From NCBI GenBank assembly GCA_003331935.1, contig QOQE01000012.1:1-55865 (forward strand): a stretch of DNA of 55,865 bases, given 5' to 3'. Positions 8,379 through 21,604 of this stretch are shown here, piece by piece. The notes below the pieces were generated by a model. It saw only the letters and a list, made by a program, of their open reading frames with translations. It did no database searches and was not told where the DNA came from. The position numbers were made by a program, and so were the translations under genes. This DNA is from Alphaproteobacteria bacterium. Its GTDB lineage: Bacteria; Pseudomonadota; Alphaproteobacteria; Rhodobacterales; Rhodobacteraceae. Within the stretch, counting starts at the first letter, position 1; the number at the start of each line of letters is the position of its first letter.

Positions 8379-9782
8379 TTAATCCTTATTATCTAAAAGA
8401 TTATGTTTTCTCAGCTTTACATAGAGGCTTTGACGAGACAGGCTTAGAAGATCTGCGGCTGCTACCTTATTATTATTTGTTAAATTAAGGGCTGTTTGAA
8501 GACAAATTCTCTCTGCTATATCCCCTGTTTGGGCAACTAACTCTTTAAGGGGGGCACTTCCTACCAATTTGGTGGTTGCTTCCCAGCTATGTTGCTCATT
8601 ATCATTTTGTTTCTCAAACTCAATATTTGACGAGTCTCTTAAAATAAAACCATAAAAGTCGTCATCTTCATTTGATACCCAGGTCGATGAAATAGTAACT
8701 GGAATCTTAGACCCAAACGTTGTAATGAAGTCAGTCGCATAGTTTCTAATTTTTCCAAGCTTTTTTGAATTGTCAGTAAGGATCTTCAAATCAGTGGTGG
8801 TGTTCCTCAGAAAATCAGAAAAGGATTTACCAACGACTTCGTCAACATTTGCATTCTCTGAGAGAGTTAAAAAACTATCATTTGTGTCAACTATTTTTCC
8901 TGCTTCATCAATAAAGACAAATGCGTCTGTGGTTTTTTGATACAGATCAGATAAATAGAGTTTTTCCCTTGAGTGGGGTGCCTTCTGGCTAGTTAAGCTA
9001 TTTAATCTTATCAAAGTGTGTACACCCTCATTAGAACGAAAAAACGTCCCCTTTAATTGTACTTTTTTATTAGATTCTTTAAGTTTAGCTGTTAAGGCAT
9101 TCGAAGGCGCATTTTTATTCAAAGTCTCAAGCTCATTAAGTATTTCAATGCTTGTCCCCTGGTTAATTAGATCTTCAAGTGTTAAATGCTGTAAATCGGA
9201 CTTTTCTATTATCGTGTTGGCCTTTTTGTTAAAATCAATAATATTTCCGGTTTCATCAACAATAATGAAAGCGCTACCACATTGTTCTAGTATTACCCGA
9301 TATTTGGTATCAAATGATCTATAGCGGTCATACTCTCTTTCAAACTTTAATTGAGTTTTCATAAGCTCTTGTTGGGCTTGTGCTATCTGCGTGAGATCAC
9401 GACCAAAAAGAAGAATTTGGTTATTTACTCCAGTGGGATGGATTGAATACTGGATAGGGAAGTCAGTGCCATCATTTTTAGTATGGTTAAGCTGAACCGT
9501 GTCCTTTTCAGCTTTCTTGTTCGTGTTAGAGGTTAAATTAAGGATTTCTTCAAGTTTTATTCCGCTTTCTTTAGTTATAAAATCTCGAATATTTCTGGTT
9601 CGCCAGTGCTCTATATCACCCAAGTTTGTATTTTCAGTATTGTAAATAACTTCTAGAATAAGGCCAGCGGTATCAATTAATAGCGATATATCTGAAGCGC
9701 GCAAAATCACATCACCGAATATGTCGGGATTTAGTCTGACTATCTGATCAGCAGCTCTTACTTTACTCTCTCGTTTGGTCAA
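8379..9782 (-). CDS. ppsR: Photosynthesis repressor PpsR/CrtJ
   Basis: This 467-residue DNA-binding regulator represses bch, crt and puc genes under oxygen. The order is an N-terminal domain (about 15-140), a coiled Q-linker (about 133-155), PAS 1 (about 160-270), PAS 2 (about 280-395) and a C-terminal Fis-type helix-turn-helix. The HTH ends with ALNLTNNNKVAAADLLSLS and RQSLYVKLRKH. Cys427 in the HTH matches the redox cysteine of PpsR (C424) and CrtJ (C420). The only other cysteine is Cys168, and no cysteine appears near the C251/C249 position, so the classical intramolecular disulfide partner seems lost. Two TGT-N12-ACA sites lie on its own promoter. The ATG is 41 bp from the first operator. 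Confidence 0.93.
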   Translation of the reverse strand: MTKRESKVRAADQIVRLNPDIFGDVILRASDISLLIDTAGLILEVIYNTENTNLGDIEHWRTRNIRDFITKESGIKLEEILNLTSNTNKKAEKDTVQLNHTKNDGTDFPIQYSIHPTGVNNQILLFGRDLTQIAQAQQELMKTQLKFEREYDRYRSFDTKYRVILEQCGSAFIIVDETGNIIDFNKKANTIIEKSDLQHLTLEDLINQGTSIEILNELETLNKNAPSNALTAKLKESNKKVQLKGTFFRSNEGVHTLIRLNSLTSQKAPHSREKLYLSDLYQKTTDAFVFIDEAGKIVDTNDSFLTLSENANVDEVVGKSFSDFLRNTTTDLKILTDNSKKLGKIRNYATDFITTFGSKIPVTISSTWVSNEDDDFYGFILRDSSNIEFEKQNDNEQHSWEATTKLVGSAPLKELVAQTGDIAERICLQTALNLTNNNKVAAADLLSLSRQSLYVKLRKHNLLDNKD

Positions 9783-9820
9783 TGAAAGGATCTCTGACTT
9801 AAATAACTATTTCAAGTAAA

Positions 9821-9849
9821 ACTGTAAGCTAAATTTGACATATTGTAAA
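9821..9849 (-). promoter_or_regulatory. Predicted ppsR promoter
   Basis: On the minus strand TTTACA (9849-9844) is followed by 17 nt and TACAGT (9826-9821), a good sigma-70 pair. The -35 hexamer overlaps the upstream TGT-N12-ACA site and the -10 overlaps the downstream site. Bound PpsR would exclude polymerase. Transcription would begin near 9814, leaving a leader of about 30 nt before the ppsR ATG at 9782. Confidence 0.6.
9823..9840 (-). promoter_or_regulatory. PpsR operator, ppsR-proximal
   Basis: An exact TGT-N12-ACA match: TGT 9823-9825 and ACA 9838-9840. On the gene strand it reads TGTCAAATTTAGCTTACA, matching the PpsR/CrtJ consensus TGTc-N10-gACA well. It covers the predicted -10 element of ppsR. 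Confidence 0.75.
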
Positions 9850-9861
9850 CTAATTTAGACA
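9844..9861 (-). promoter_or_regulatory. PpsR operator, ppsR-distal
   Basis: A second exact TGT-N12-ACA: TGT 9844-9846 and ACA 9859-9861, read on the gene strand as TGTCTAAATTAGTTTACA. It is spaced 21 bp, two helical turns, from the first site, so both lie on the same face of DNA. It covers the predicted -35 of ppsR. Tandem sites are expected for the PpsR tetramer. Confidence 0.75.
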
Positions 9862-9897
9862 GATTGCTGTGATAAATAGTTAGCACAAAGAATGATT

Positions 9898-10656
9898 TTA
9901 ATTTACTTCGAGTAAAACCCTCATTTCCTCAGGAGTCGGCTCTAAAAGATCAACGTCGAGACATGTCTTCGACAAAGTTTTGTGATGGGTTACAAAAGAG
10001 CCGCCTGCCGCAATAGGTAGGGCGAAATTTTTTCTAATTCTGTCAGTGATCATGTTGCCTTGGTTGATCATTGACTCACTGCCAATTGAAAGGCCAACAA
10101 GCTGAAAACCGCCAAATTCCAATAACTTAAATAAATCTGATTCGCTATAACCGATCGCTACTTGTGCATTAAACCCTTCTTTTTTTAGTTTAAGAGCTGC
10201 TAAGTAAGAGCCAAAGGTGTGGTTTTCATTCTCCAAGGTGAAAAGTAATATTTTTGGCGTTAATTGAAACTGATTTATTGGCCCAAAGTATTTTGACTCG
10301 AGTTCTTGGCATAACAGTCTTAAGTTGCTTATAGCAATGGTAACTTCAGAAAATGTCAGGGCGTCCTGTTTCCATGAGTCCCCTAATTTTTCTGCTATAA
10401 TTGGCGCTATCCCCTCAAAGAAAAATTCTACTGTTAGCCCTTTATCTATCTCTTTTCTAAGTAACTTAATAGTAAGTTCGGGCTCGTTTTTCACAATCGA
10501 GCTAAAAATTGATGCGGCTAAGTCAGCATCGAAAAACTTTTGATTAACACTACCTTTTGCTATTTCGCTAAGCGCTATTTTTGCTAGACTCTCAGGGTGT
10601 ATACCTAGTCCCCCTAGCCCAGAATAATCGAATCTACTCTGTGTATCGTTATTCAT
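9898..10656 (-). CDS. ppaA: PpaA/AerR-type cobalamin-binding photosynthesis regulator
   Basis: This 252-residue cytoplasmic regulator is encoded beside ppsR. The N-terminal half is helical with a WKQDALTFSEV segment (Trp95) like the cap of B12-binding light sensors. The C-terminal half is a Rossmann-like B12-binding domain (about 134-250) with ENHTFG, that is Glu-x-His146-x-x-Gly149, close to the DxHxxG cobalamin motif. There is also a GLSIGSES loop. In Rhodobacter, AerR/PpaA binds cobalamin and antagonises or modulates CrtJ/PpsR. The first ATG has no clear ribosome binding site and the predicted transcript would start almost at it, so translation may be leaderless or the start may be later. 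The stop is 115 bp before the ppsR ATG, with the operators in between. Confidence 0.88.
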   Translation of the reverse strand: MNNDTQSRFDYSGLGGLGIHPESLAKIALSEIAKGSVNQKFFDADLAASIFSSIVKNEPELTIKLLRKEIDKGLTVEFFFEGIAPIIAEKLGDSWKQDALTFSEVTIAISNLRLLCQELESKYFGPINQFQLTPKILLFTLENENHTFGSYLAALKLKKEGFNAQVAIGYSESDLFKLLEFGGFQLVGLSIGSESMINQGNMITDRIRKNFALPIAAGGSFVTHHKTLSKTCLDVDLLEPTPEEMRVLLEVN

Positions 10657-10663
10657 ACTTGTT

Positions 10664-10693
10664 ATTGTATTAGCTCAATGTGATCATAGTCAA
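10664..10693 (-). promoter_or_regulatory. Predicted ppaA promoter
   Basis: On the minus strand TTGACT (10693-10688) and TACAAT (10669-10664) are separated by 18 nt. The expected start site (about 10657) is next to the ATG at 10656, implying a leaderless or nearly leaderless ppaA mRNA. The PpsR-type site at 10702-10719 sits just upstream of the -35. Confidence 0.45.
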
Positions 10694-10701
10694 GATTTCT
10701 A

Positions 10702-10719
10702 TGTAATTTATTGTTTACA
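10702..10719. promoter_or_regulatory. PpsR operator in ppaA-bchF intergenic region, ppaA side
   Basis: An exact TGT-N12-ACA with TGT 10702-10704 and ACA 10717-10719 (TGTAATTTATTGTTTACA). It lies 8 bp upstream of the predicted ppaA -35 element and exactly 120 bp from the bchF-side site. The spacing would allow a PpsR-mediated loop that represses both divergent operons; looping is inference. Confidence 0.7.
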
Positions 10720-10821
10720 TAATTTTTTCTTGGTCTTGGCTAAGTCTAAATAAATATTACGATCCATTATTTTTTCTTTTTGTAATTAATTTTCAACAAA
10801 AAAAAAGATTTACCCAAAATA

Positions 10822-10839
10822 TGTAAGTTTTTGTTGACA
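10822..10839. promoter_or_regulatory. PpsR operator overlapping the bchF -35
   Basis: An exact TGT-N12-ACA with TGT 10822-10824 and ACA 10837-10839. Its right half is shared with the TTGACA -35 hexamer of the bchF promoter (10834-10839), so binding would directly block polymerase. This is the classic layout of CrtJ/PpsR-controlled bch promoters. Confidence 0.78.
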
Positions 10840-10861
10840 CTTTGAATAGGTTCGTTACCAT
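10834..10861 (+). promoter_or_regulatory. Predicted promoter of the bchF-puh-hemA superoperon
   Basis: A consensus TTGACA (10834-10839), a 16-nt spacer and TACCAT (10856-10861, a weak -10). It gives a leader of roughly 33 nt before the bchF ATG at 10901, with AGAGGT at 10886-10891 as the ribosome binding site. A strong -35 with a weak -10 fits a regulated promoter. Confidence 0.6.
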
Positions 10862-10900
10862 TTTTTTGATGTAAAGCTTTATTTTAGAGGTCTCGTAAGT

Positions 10901-14184
<3,284 letters not shown>

Positions 14185-14195
<11 letters not shown>

Positions 14196-17100
14196 CTCAA
14201 ATAAACAAAACCCATATACTTTGGTGATGCTAACCTTAGATGCGCATTCTATTGGTTCAGTGGAAAGAATAAAAAATCGGTTTCGTAAAACTTATCCCCA
14301 ATTAGAGATTATTGTTCATGCGGCGGCATCCTGGGAAGAAGACCCAAATAGTTTGCTCAAAACAAGGGAAGATCTCGCAAGAGCAAATATGGTTATTATC
14401 ACTTTAGTTTTTCTGGAGGATCACATCTCAGCAATCCTCCCAGACTTAAAAAAAGCAAGAGAAAATTGCGATCTTATGCTTGGGATTGTCTCGTCAAAAG
14501 AAATTGTGAATCTGACAAAGATGGGTGGATTAGATATGTCCAAACCTTCCTCTGGCGTGCTGAAATTTTTGAAAAAGTTAAGAGGAGATAAAAATAAAGT
14601 TACTGGTGGAGAGAAGCAGATGGCTATTCTTCGTCAAATTCCTAAAGTTTTAAAATTTATCCCCGGGAAGGCTCAGGATTTGAGAGCTTATTTTCTATCT
14701 ATGCAATATTGGTTAGCGGGATCAGAAGAAAATATCGAGAGTCTTTTTTGCTATTTATTGTCAAGATATAGTTCAATTAATAACAGTACGAAAATGGAAA
14801 TAAAATCTCCGGTAGAGTATCCAGAAACAGGCCTTTATCATCCTGACTTACCCAGAAAAATAACTGATAAACTTTCAGAAATGCCCTTTGTAAAAAACTC
14901 AACGGGTACCGTAGGGCTTCTTTTGATGAGATCTTATGTTCTCTCTGGAGATACAGCCCATTACGACGCGGTTATAAGAAGTTTGGAAGCTAAGGGACTA
15001 AACGTTGTTCCAGCATTTGCTGCAGGTCTAGATGCTAGGCCTGCGATAAATAAATATTTTATGAATAATTCCAAAACGTTCATTGACACATTAATTTCTT
15101 TAACAGGGTTTAGTCTTGTTGGTGGTCCAGCATATAATAGTAGTAAAGATGCAGAAGAAGCTTTGTCAGAATTAGACGTGCCTTATATTGCAGCGCATGC
15201 CATAGAATTCCAAAATCTCCATCAGTGGGATAAAAGTGATGGTGGACTTAACCCAATAGAGACAACAATTTTAGTGTCTCTACCAGAGTTAGATGGAGCA
15301 ACGAATCCAACAATTTTTGGGGGAAGAATGGGTGAAGAAGGAGGTTGTAGCTGCTGCACACCTTTAAGAACGGGACAAGAGAAAGCATTCGATATGGTTC
15401 CTTGTTATGAAAGAATAAAAAGCTTATCCGAAAAGACTTCCCGATTGGTGAAACTAAAGAGAAAGGAAAATTCAGAAAAGAAAATAGGTATCATCCTATA
15501 TGGATTTCCTCCAAATGCTGGGTCTATTGGAACCGCTGCTTATCTAAGCGTATTCGAGAGCTTGTACAATGTGCTTAAATCAATGAAGAATGAAGGTTAT
15601 GGAGTTGAACTTCCTAAATCTACCAACGAATTAAGAGAAGTTGTTTTAGGTGGAAATTCAGATAAGTACGGCCAGGAAGCAAATGTAATAGAGCGTGTTA
15701 ATGGAACCGAAATAGTTGAAAACGAACCATATTTGAAAGAAATAGAAGAGGTATGGGGATCGGCTCCAGGAAAGATTCAATCAGACGGCTCAGGAGTTTT
15801 TATCCTCGGAAAGAAGCTTGGAAACGTAGTGGTAGGTATTCAACCAACCTTTGGGTATGAAGGAGACCCAATGAGATTATTGTTCGAAAAAGGTTTTGCG
15901 CCTACTCATGCTTTCTCTACTTTTTATAGATGGATGCGGAATAACTTTAACGTTGATGCTTTTTTGCATTTTGGGATGCATGGAGCATTGGAATTTATGC
16001 CTGGCAAAAAAGTAGGCTCTAGCTCAAGGTGTTGGCCGGATCGGCTGATAGGAAATGTGCCTAATATTTACTTATATGCCGCAAATAATCCCTCTGAGGC
16101 TTCACTAGCTAAGAGAAGAACAAATGCTGTTATAGTATCCCACCTAACACCACCTTTAGCAAAAGCGGGCCTGTATAAAGGACTTATTGAACTCAAGGAA
16201 ACTGTTACTCAATACAGAGAATTGCCTGATGATAATGGCAATAAGAAAAAATTAGAAAAACTAATTATTGATCAAGCAAAACTCGTTAACTTTAAAGATT
16301 TCGAAACAATTGAAGATTTATGGTTAAAAATCTTAGAAAGCGAAGACGCATTAATTCCTGATGGTTTACACGTTGTGGGCCAAGAGTTAAGCGAAGACAA
16401 ACTAGCAGAATATGAAGGCTATTTAAAAGAAAGTCACGATCCTCATGAAGTAAAAGGACTTTTGGAGAAATTAAACGAGCAAACAGAAGTCAAAGGAATA
16501 ATGGGTGCATTAAGCGGGGAATTTATAAGGCCAGTTCCGGGAGGTGACTTGATGAGATCACCAGACATTGTTCCGACAGGACGCAATATTCATGCCTTTG
16601 ATCCCTTTAGGATGCCTTCTCTTTTTGCTATGAAAGAGGGAGAACAACAAGCAGAATTATTATTGTCGAAACACGAAACTTATCCGAATTCTGTGGCAAT
16701 GGTATTATGGGGTTCAGATAATATAAAATCCGATGGGTTATCTATAGCTCAGGCAATGGCTCTAATGGGTGCTGTGCCAAAGTTTGATGATTATGGGAGA
16801 TTATGCGGTGCAGAGCTTGTCCCCTTATCTGATCTTGGAAGACCGCGGATAGATGTTCTAATGACTCTTTCGGGTATCTTTAGAGACTTATTGCCCCTTC
16901 AGGTAAGAATGCTTGCTAGTGCTGCTTACAAAGCATCTCTTGCTGAGGAGCCGTTAGAAATGAACTTTATCAGAGCGAACACTCTAAGACATCAAAAAGA
17001 GATGAATATCGATATTAAGTCGGCTGCTCTAAGAGTCTTTTCAAACGCAGAGGGAGCTTACGGATCCAATGTGAGCCACCTGATTGATACCTCTTCATGG

Positions 17101-17760
17101 GATGATGAAGAAGAATTAGCTAACACATTTAATAACCGAAAAGGCTTTGCCTATGGACTAGATGGGAAATGCTCTAAGCAATCAGAGCTACTTACATCTG
17201 CTCTGAAAAAAGTCGATTTTGCATATCAAAACCTAGAAAGTGTGGAATTAGGGGTAACAACTATTGACCATTATTTTGATACACTTGGTGGAATAAGCAG
17301 AGCCGTAAAAAAAGCAAATGGTGGAGATACAATTCCAGTTTACATAGGAGATCAAACAAGAGGTGATGCAGCAGTGAGAACACTGTCTGAACAAATTAAT
17401 TTAGAAACGAGAACTAGGTCATTGAACCCAAAATGGTTTGAGCCTCTTCTTCAACATGGTCATGAAGGCGTTAGACAAATTGAGGCCCAAATTACTAACA
17501 CATTAGGATGGTCGGCAACTACTGGGCAAGTTGACCCCGATCTATACGACCAACTTTCAGAGACATTTGTTTTAGATGAAGAAATGAGAAGAAAACTAGC
17601 TGAGTTAAACCCCAAGGCAAGTCTGAGGGTAGCGAATAGACTGTTAGAAGCGCATGAACGAGATTATTGGCAGCCAGATCAAGATACTCTTGATGCATTG
17701 AGAAAAGGTGCTGATGAATTAGAAGACAAAGTCGAAGGTGTTGGCCTTGCGGCAGAATAA
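14185..17760 (+). CDS. bchH: Magnesium chelatase subunit H
   Basis: This is a 1191-residue porphyrin-binding subunit of Mg-chelatase, which with BchI/BchD inserts Mg into protoporphyrin IX and commits tetrapyrroles to bacteriochlorophyll. CobN/Mg-chelatase family signatures are present: [39 protein letters not shown] and [21 protein letters not shown]. An ATG at 14122 in the same frame would add 21 basic residues read from inside bchB. The ATG at 14185, 11 nt before the bchB stop and preceded by GAGGCGAAGG, gives the usual length and is chosen. BchI and BchD are not in this window. Confidence 0.96.
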
Positions 17761-18677
<917 letters not shown>

Positions 18678-18678
<1 letters not shown>

Positions 18679-19358
18679 TGCAAAATACGTATCTTGCAAA
18701 GAGAGCAAGACTAGAAAATTACTTTAATGAAGTCTCAAGTGATGCTTGGGATAAGCTCACGTCCAATGAACCTGTTTCCTTTGTCCGTCAATTAGTTAGA
18801 GAGGGACGGGAAAAGATGCAGACAGCGATAATGGAAAAACTTCCACATGACTTAAAAGGAATGAGAATTTTAGATGCAGGGTGTGGGACGGGGGTGCTTT
18901 CACGAATGCTAGATGAAAGAGGAGCAGAAGTTGTTGGTGTCGATATATCAGATAAATTGATTGATGTGGCTAAAAACAGAAGTGCTGCTAATAAAAATAT
19001 TGAATATTTTGCCGGAGATATGAAAGAACAAAGCTTTGGAAACTTTGACTACATAATTGCTATGGATAGTTTAATTCATTATTCACCAGAGGACACTCTA
19101 TCATCAATAGTGGAGTTTTCTAAAAGAGCAAATAACTCAGTTATTTTCACAGTTATTCCTAGCACTTTTTTTCTTAGGACCAAACTACGATTAGGTAAAT
19201 GTTTTCCAAGGTCTGAAAGGTCACCAGAAATCGTTCCAATTGAGTTAGCTAATTTACATCAGCTAGAAAACATTAAAACCAACACATCTCTCAAAAAAAT
19301 TGCACGAATAAAGCGATTTTTCTATGTTTCAGAAGCATGGGAGTTCGCACACAAATGA
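18678..19358 (+). CDS. bchM: Magnesium protoporphyrin IX O-methyltransferase
   Basis: This 226-residue SAM-dependent enzyme methylates the 13-propionate of Mg-protoporphyrin IX, the step before the AcsF cyclase. SAM motif I ILDAGCGTG is at about residues 64-72, and VVGVDIS and AGDMKEQSFGNFDYIIAMDSLIHY follow. ATG 18678 shares one base with the bchL stop (TGATG); the TTG three bases earlier is a possible but less likely start. It overlaps lhaA by 4 nt. Confidence 0.94.
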
Positions 19359-20800
19359 TTGTTTCAAAAAAAATGATTAAGGAACTGAGTAGCTCATTAT
19401 TACCATTTTCGGATGCCGTCTCGAGTGAGTTGCCTATGTCAAGTTTGCTTAGGCTTTCCTTATTTCAAGTGTCAGTTGGTATCGCTACTGTCTTATTGGT
19501 TGGTACACTTAATCGAGTCATGATCGTAGAGTTAGGCGTAGTGGCTTCATTAGTAGCAACAATGGTGGCTATTCCAATATTATTGGCTCCTCTGAGAGCA
19601 ATTTTGGGTTTTAAATCCGATAATCATAAATCGCTTATTGGATGGAAAAGGATGCCCTATATTTGGTATGGAACAATGTGGCAGTTTGGTGGGCTAGCAG
19701 TTATGCCATTTTCAATAATTGTTCTATCAGGTGATCAAACAGTGGGCCCATGGTGGGCTGGACATATTTTGGTCGCTTTTTCCTTTTTAGCTACTGGTAT
19801 GGGCGCGCATTTGACGCAAACGGCAGGGTTAGCTTTGGCAGCGGATAGAGCTACGGATCAAACGCGGTCACAGGTAGTAGCGCTTCTTTATGTTATGTTT
19901 CTACTAGGAATGGGTTTGGCAGCAGTCGCATTTGGACTTTTATTGGCAGATTTTACGAAGTTCAAATTAATACAAGTTGTCCAAGGGGCTGCTGTAGTGA
20001 CACTCTTTCTCAATTTGGTTGCCATCTGGAGGCAAGAAAAACTTAGGCCAGTAGAAAAGAAAAATCTCTATAAGACTGAGGCCGCATTTGTGCCAATTAT
20101 GCGATTATTCCTTAGCTCTCAAGGAGGGCGAGGATTGCTGCTCGTGGTATTCTTTGGAACTTTAGGACTTTCCATGCAAGATATTTTATTAGAACCCTAT
20201 GGAGGTGAAATATTAGGATTGAGCGTAGCAGCTACTACTAGTCTCACTGCAATCTGGGTTGTTGGAGCTCTTAGCGGACTGTTTATCGCTTCGAGGTCCT
20301 TAAGAAGAAAGACAGGAGGCCCAGTGAGGTCAATAGTTCTTGCACTTTTTATAGCTATTGGAGGGCTCTGTTTCGTAATTATGTCTGATCCAATGAACTT
20401 AGTTTCACTTTATTACTCTGGATCATTTTTGATTGGTTTGGGTACTGGTTTATTTGCTGTGTCAACATTGATTATTGCAATGACCATACCTATTTCAAAG
20501 GGAATGGGACGAGGTCTTGTTCTCGGTTCGTGGGGGGCAGCTCAGGCAACGGCCGCTGGCTTGGGCATAGGTTTAGGTGGAATTTTAAATGACATTTCTA
20601 AGTCAATTGTTGGTCCGGAGGGGTTGAATTTAGTAGTCTCTTCTAACCCAGCATTTTCGTATTTAGTTGTGTATCATTTAGAAATCTTCCTTCTATTTTT
20701 AACATTAGCTTTTTTGGGACCTCTTTCTCAATATCTGTCTAGTCTAAAGCTTGATAGAAAAAAATTGGGAAAATTTGGTTTTTCAGAAATGCCAACTTAA
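19355..20800 (+). CDS. lhaA: LhaA, PucC-family LH1 assembly factor
   Basis: This is a roughly 481-residue membrane protein of about 12 segments, homologous to the PucC-family gene at 6106-7458: LRLSLFQVSVGIATVLLVGTLNRVM, SMQDILLEPYGGEILGLS and GSWGAAQAT. An extra N-terminal 35-residue cytoplasmic stretch and the WKRMPYIWYGTMWQ loop match LhaA, which helps LH1 assembly. Genetic position between bchM and puhA is diagnostic. Start 19355 (ATGA overlap with bchM) is preferred; an in-frame ATG at 19337 would add six residues. Confidence 0.92.
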   Translation: MIVSKKMIKELSSSLLPFSDAVSSELPMSSLLRLSLFQVSVGIATVLLVGTLNRVMIVELGVVASLVATMVAIPILLAPLRAILGFKSDNHKSLIGWKRMPYIWYGTMWQFGGLAVMPFSIIVLSGDQTVGPWWAGHILVAFSFLATGMGAHLTQTAGLALAADRATDQTRSQVVALLYVMFLLGMGLAAVAFGLLLADFTKFKLIQVVQGAAVVTLFLNLVAIWRQEKLRPVEKKNLYKTEAAFVPIMRLFLSSQGGRGLLLVVFFGTLGLSMQDILLEPYGGEILGLSVAATTSLTAIWVVGALSGLFIASRSLRRKTGGPVRSIVLALFIAIGGLCFVIMSDPMNLVSLYYSGSFLIGLGTGLFAVSTLIIAMTIPISKGMGRGLVLGSWGAAQATAAGLGIGLGGILNDISKSIVGPEGLNLVVSSNPAFSYLVVYHLEIFLLFLTLAFLGPLSQYLSSLKLDRKKLGKFGFSEMPT

Positions 20801-20824
20801 CCATGAAAGTTAGGAGAATATCAG

Positions 20825-21595
20825 ATGGAACCTTATAACGTAATATTTTTTGGAAATGTGGATTTAGCACAAATTTCCCTTTATGCATTTTGGTTATTTT
20901 TTGCAGGCCTAGTCATATATTTGCAAAGAGAGAATATGAGAGAAGGTTATCCCTTGGAAAATGAGGAGGGCGATCTAAGTACTAATCAAGGACCTTATGG
21001 AGGTCCGTCAGAGACAAAGACATTTAAACTGCCGCACGGTAGGGGAAGCATTACTGTTCCAGAGGAAGGAAAAGAAAAAAGAAAATTGTCCATTAAGAGG
21101 GAAAACATTGCAGGAGGAGCACCATTTTCGCCTACTGGAAATCCAATGGCAGATGGCATAGGTGCTGCAGCATGGGCTGAGCGAAGAGATGTTCCTGAAT
21201 TGGATGGACATGGAAAGCCCAAGATAGTACCCATGCGAACATTGAAAAAATACGAAGTATCAGCAGGAAAAGATCCACGCGGTATGAACGTTATATCGGC
21301 TGACAAAAAAATTGTAGGAAAAATTTCAGATCTTTGGGTGGATGCACCAGAACAGTTTGTCAGATATCTTGAAATAGAGTTGAAAGATAAAACTACGTGC
21401 CTCTTACCCATGCCACTGGCACTAATTCGGAGCGATGGCGTTCATGTAAACACTCTTTATGGGAAACATTTTCCAAAAGTGCCAAGAACAAAAGCTCAGA
21501 CTAAAGTTACGATGTTAGAAGAGGATAAGATCTCTGCTTATTATAGTGGTGGTCAACTCTATGCCTCTTATGACAGATTGGTATCTGCATTTTAG
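20825..21595 (+). CDS. puhA: Photosynthetic reaction centre H subunit
   Basis: This 256-residue H chain has a single N-terminal membrane helix (about 12-32, ISLYAFWLFFAGLVIYLQREN region) followed by a cytoplasmic PRC-barrel domain. The barrel contains VISADKKIVGKISDLWVDAPE and RYLEIEL. It caps the L/M dimer and guides protons to QB. GGAGAA at 20814-20819 is the ribosome binding site. Length is normal. It is followed by puhB after 9 nt. Confidence 0.96.
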   Translation: MEPYNVIFFGNVDLAQISLYAFWLFFAGLVIYLQRENMREGYPLENEEGDLSTNQGPYGGPSETKTFKLPHGRGSITVPEEGKEKRKLSIKRENIAGGAPFSPTGNPMADGIGAAAWAERRDVPELDGHGKPKIVPMRTLKKYEVSAGKDPRGMNVISADKKIVGKISDLWVDAPEQFVRYLEIELKDKTTCLLPMPLALIRSDGVHVNTLYGKHFPKVPRTKAQTKVTMLEEDKISAYYSGGQLYASYDRLVSAF

Positions 21596-21604
21596 GGAGA
21601 AGTA

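Noticed and set aside
9868-9887. TGTG-N12-CACA palindrome-like site downstream of ppaA
   Set aside because: The inner TGT to ACA distance is 14, not 12, so it is not a PpsR site; it could be a CRP/FNR-like half-site pair but the core is poor.
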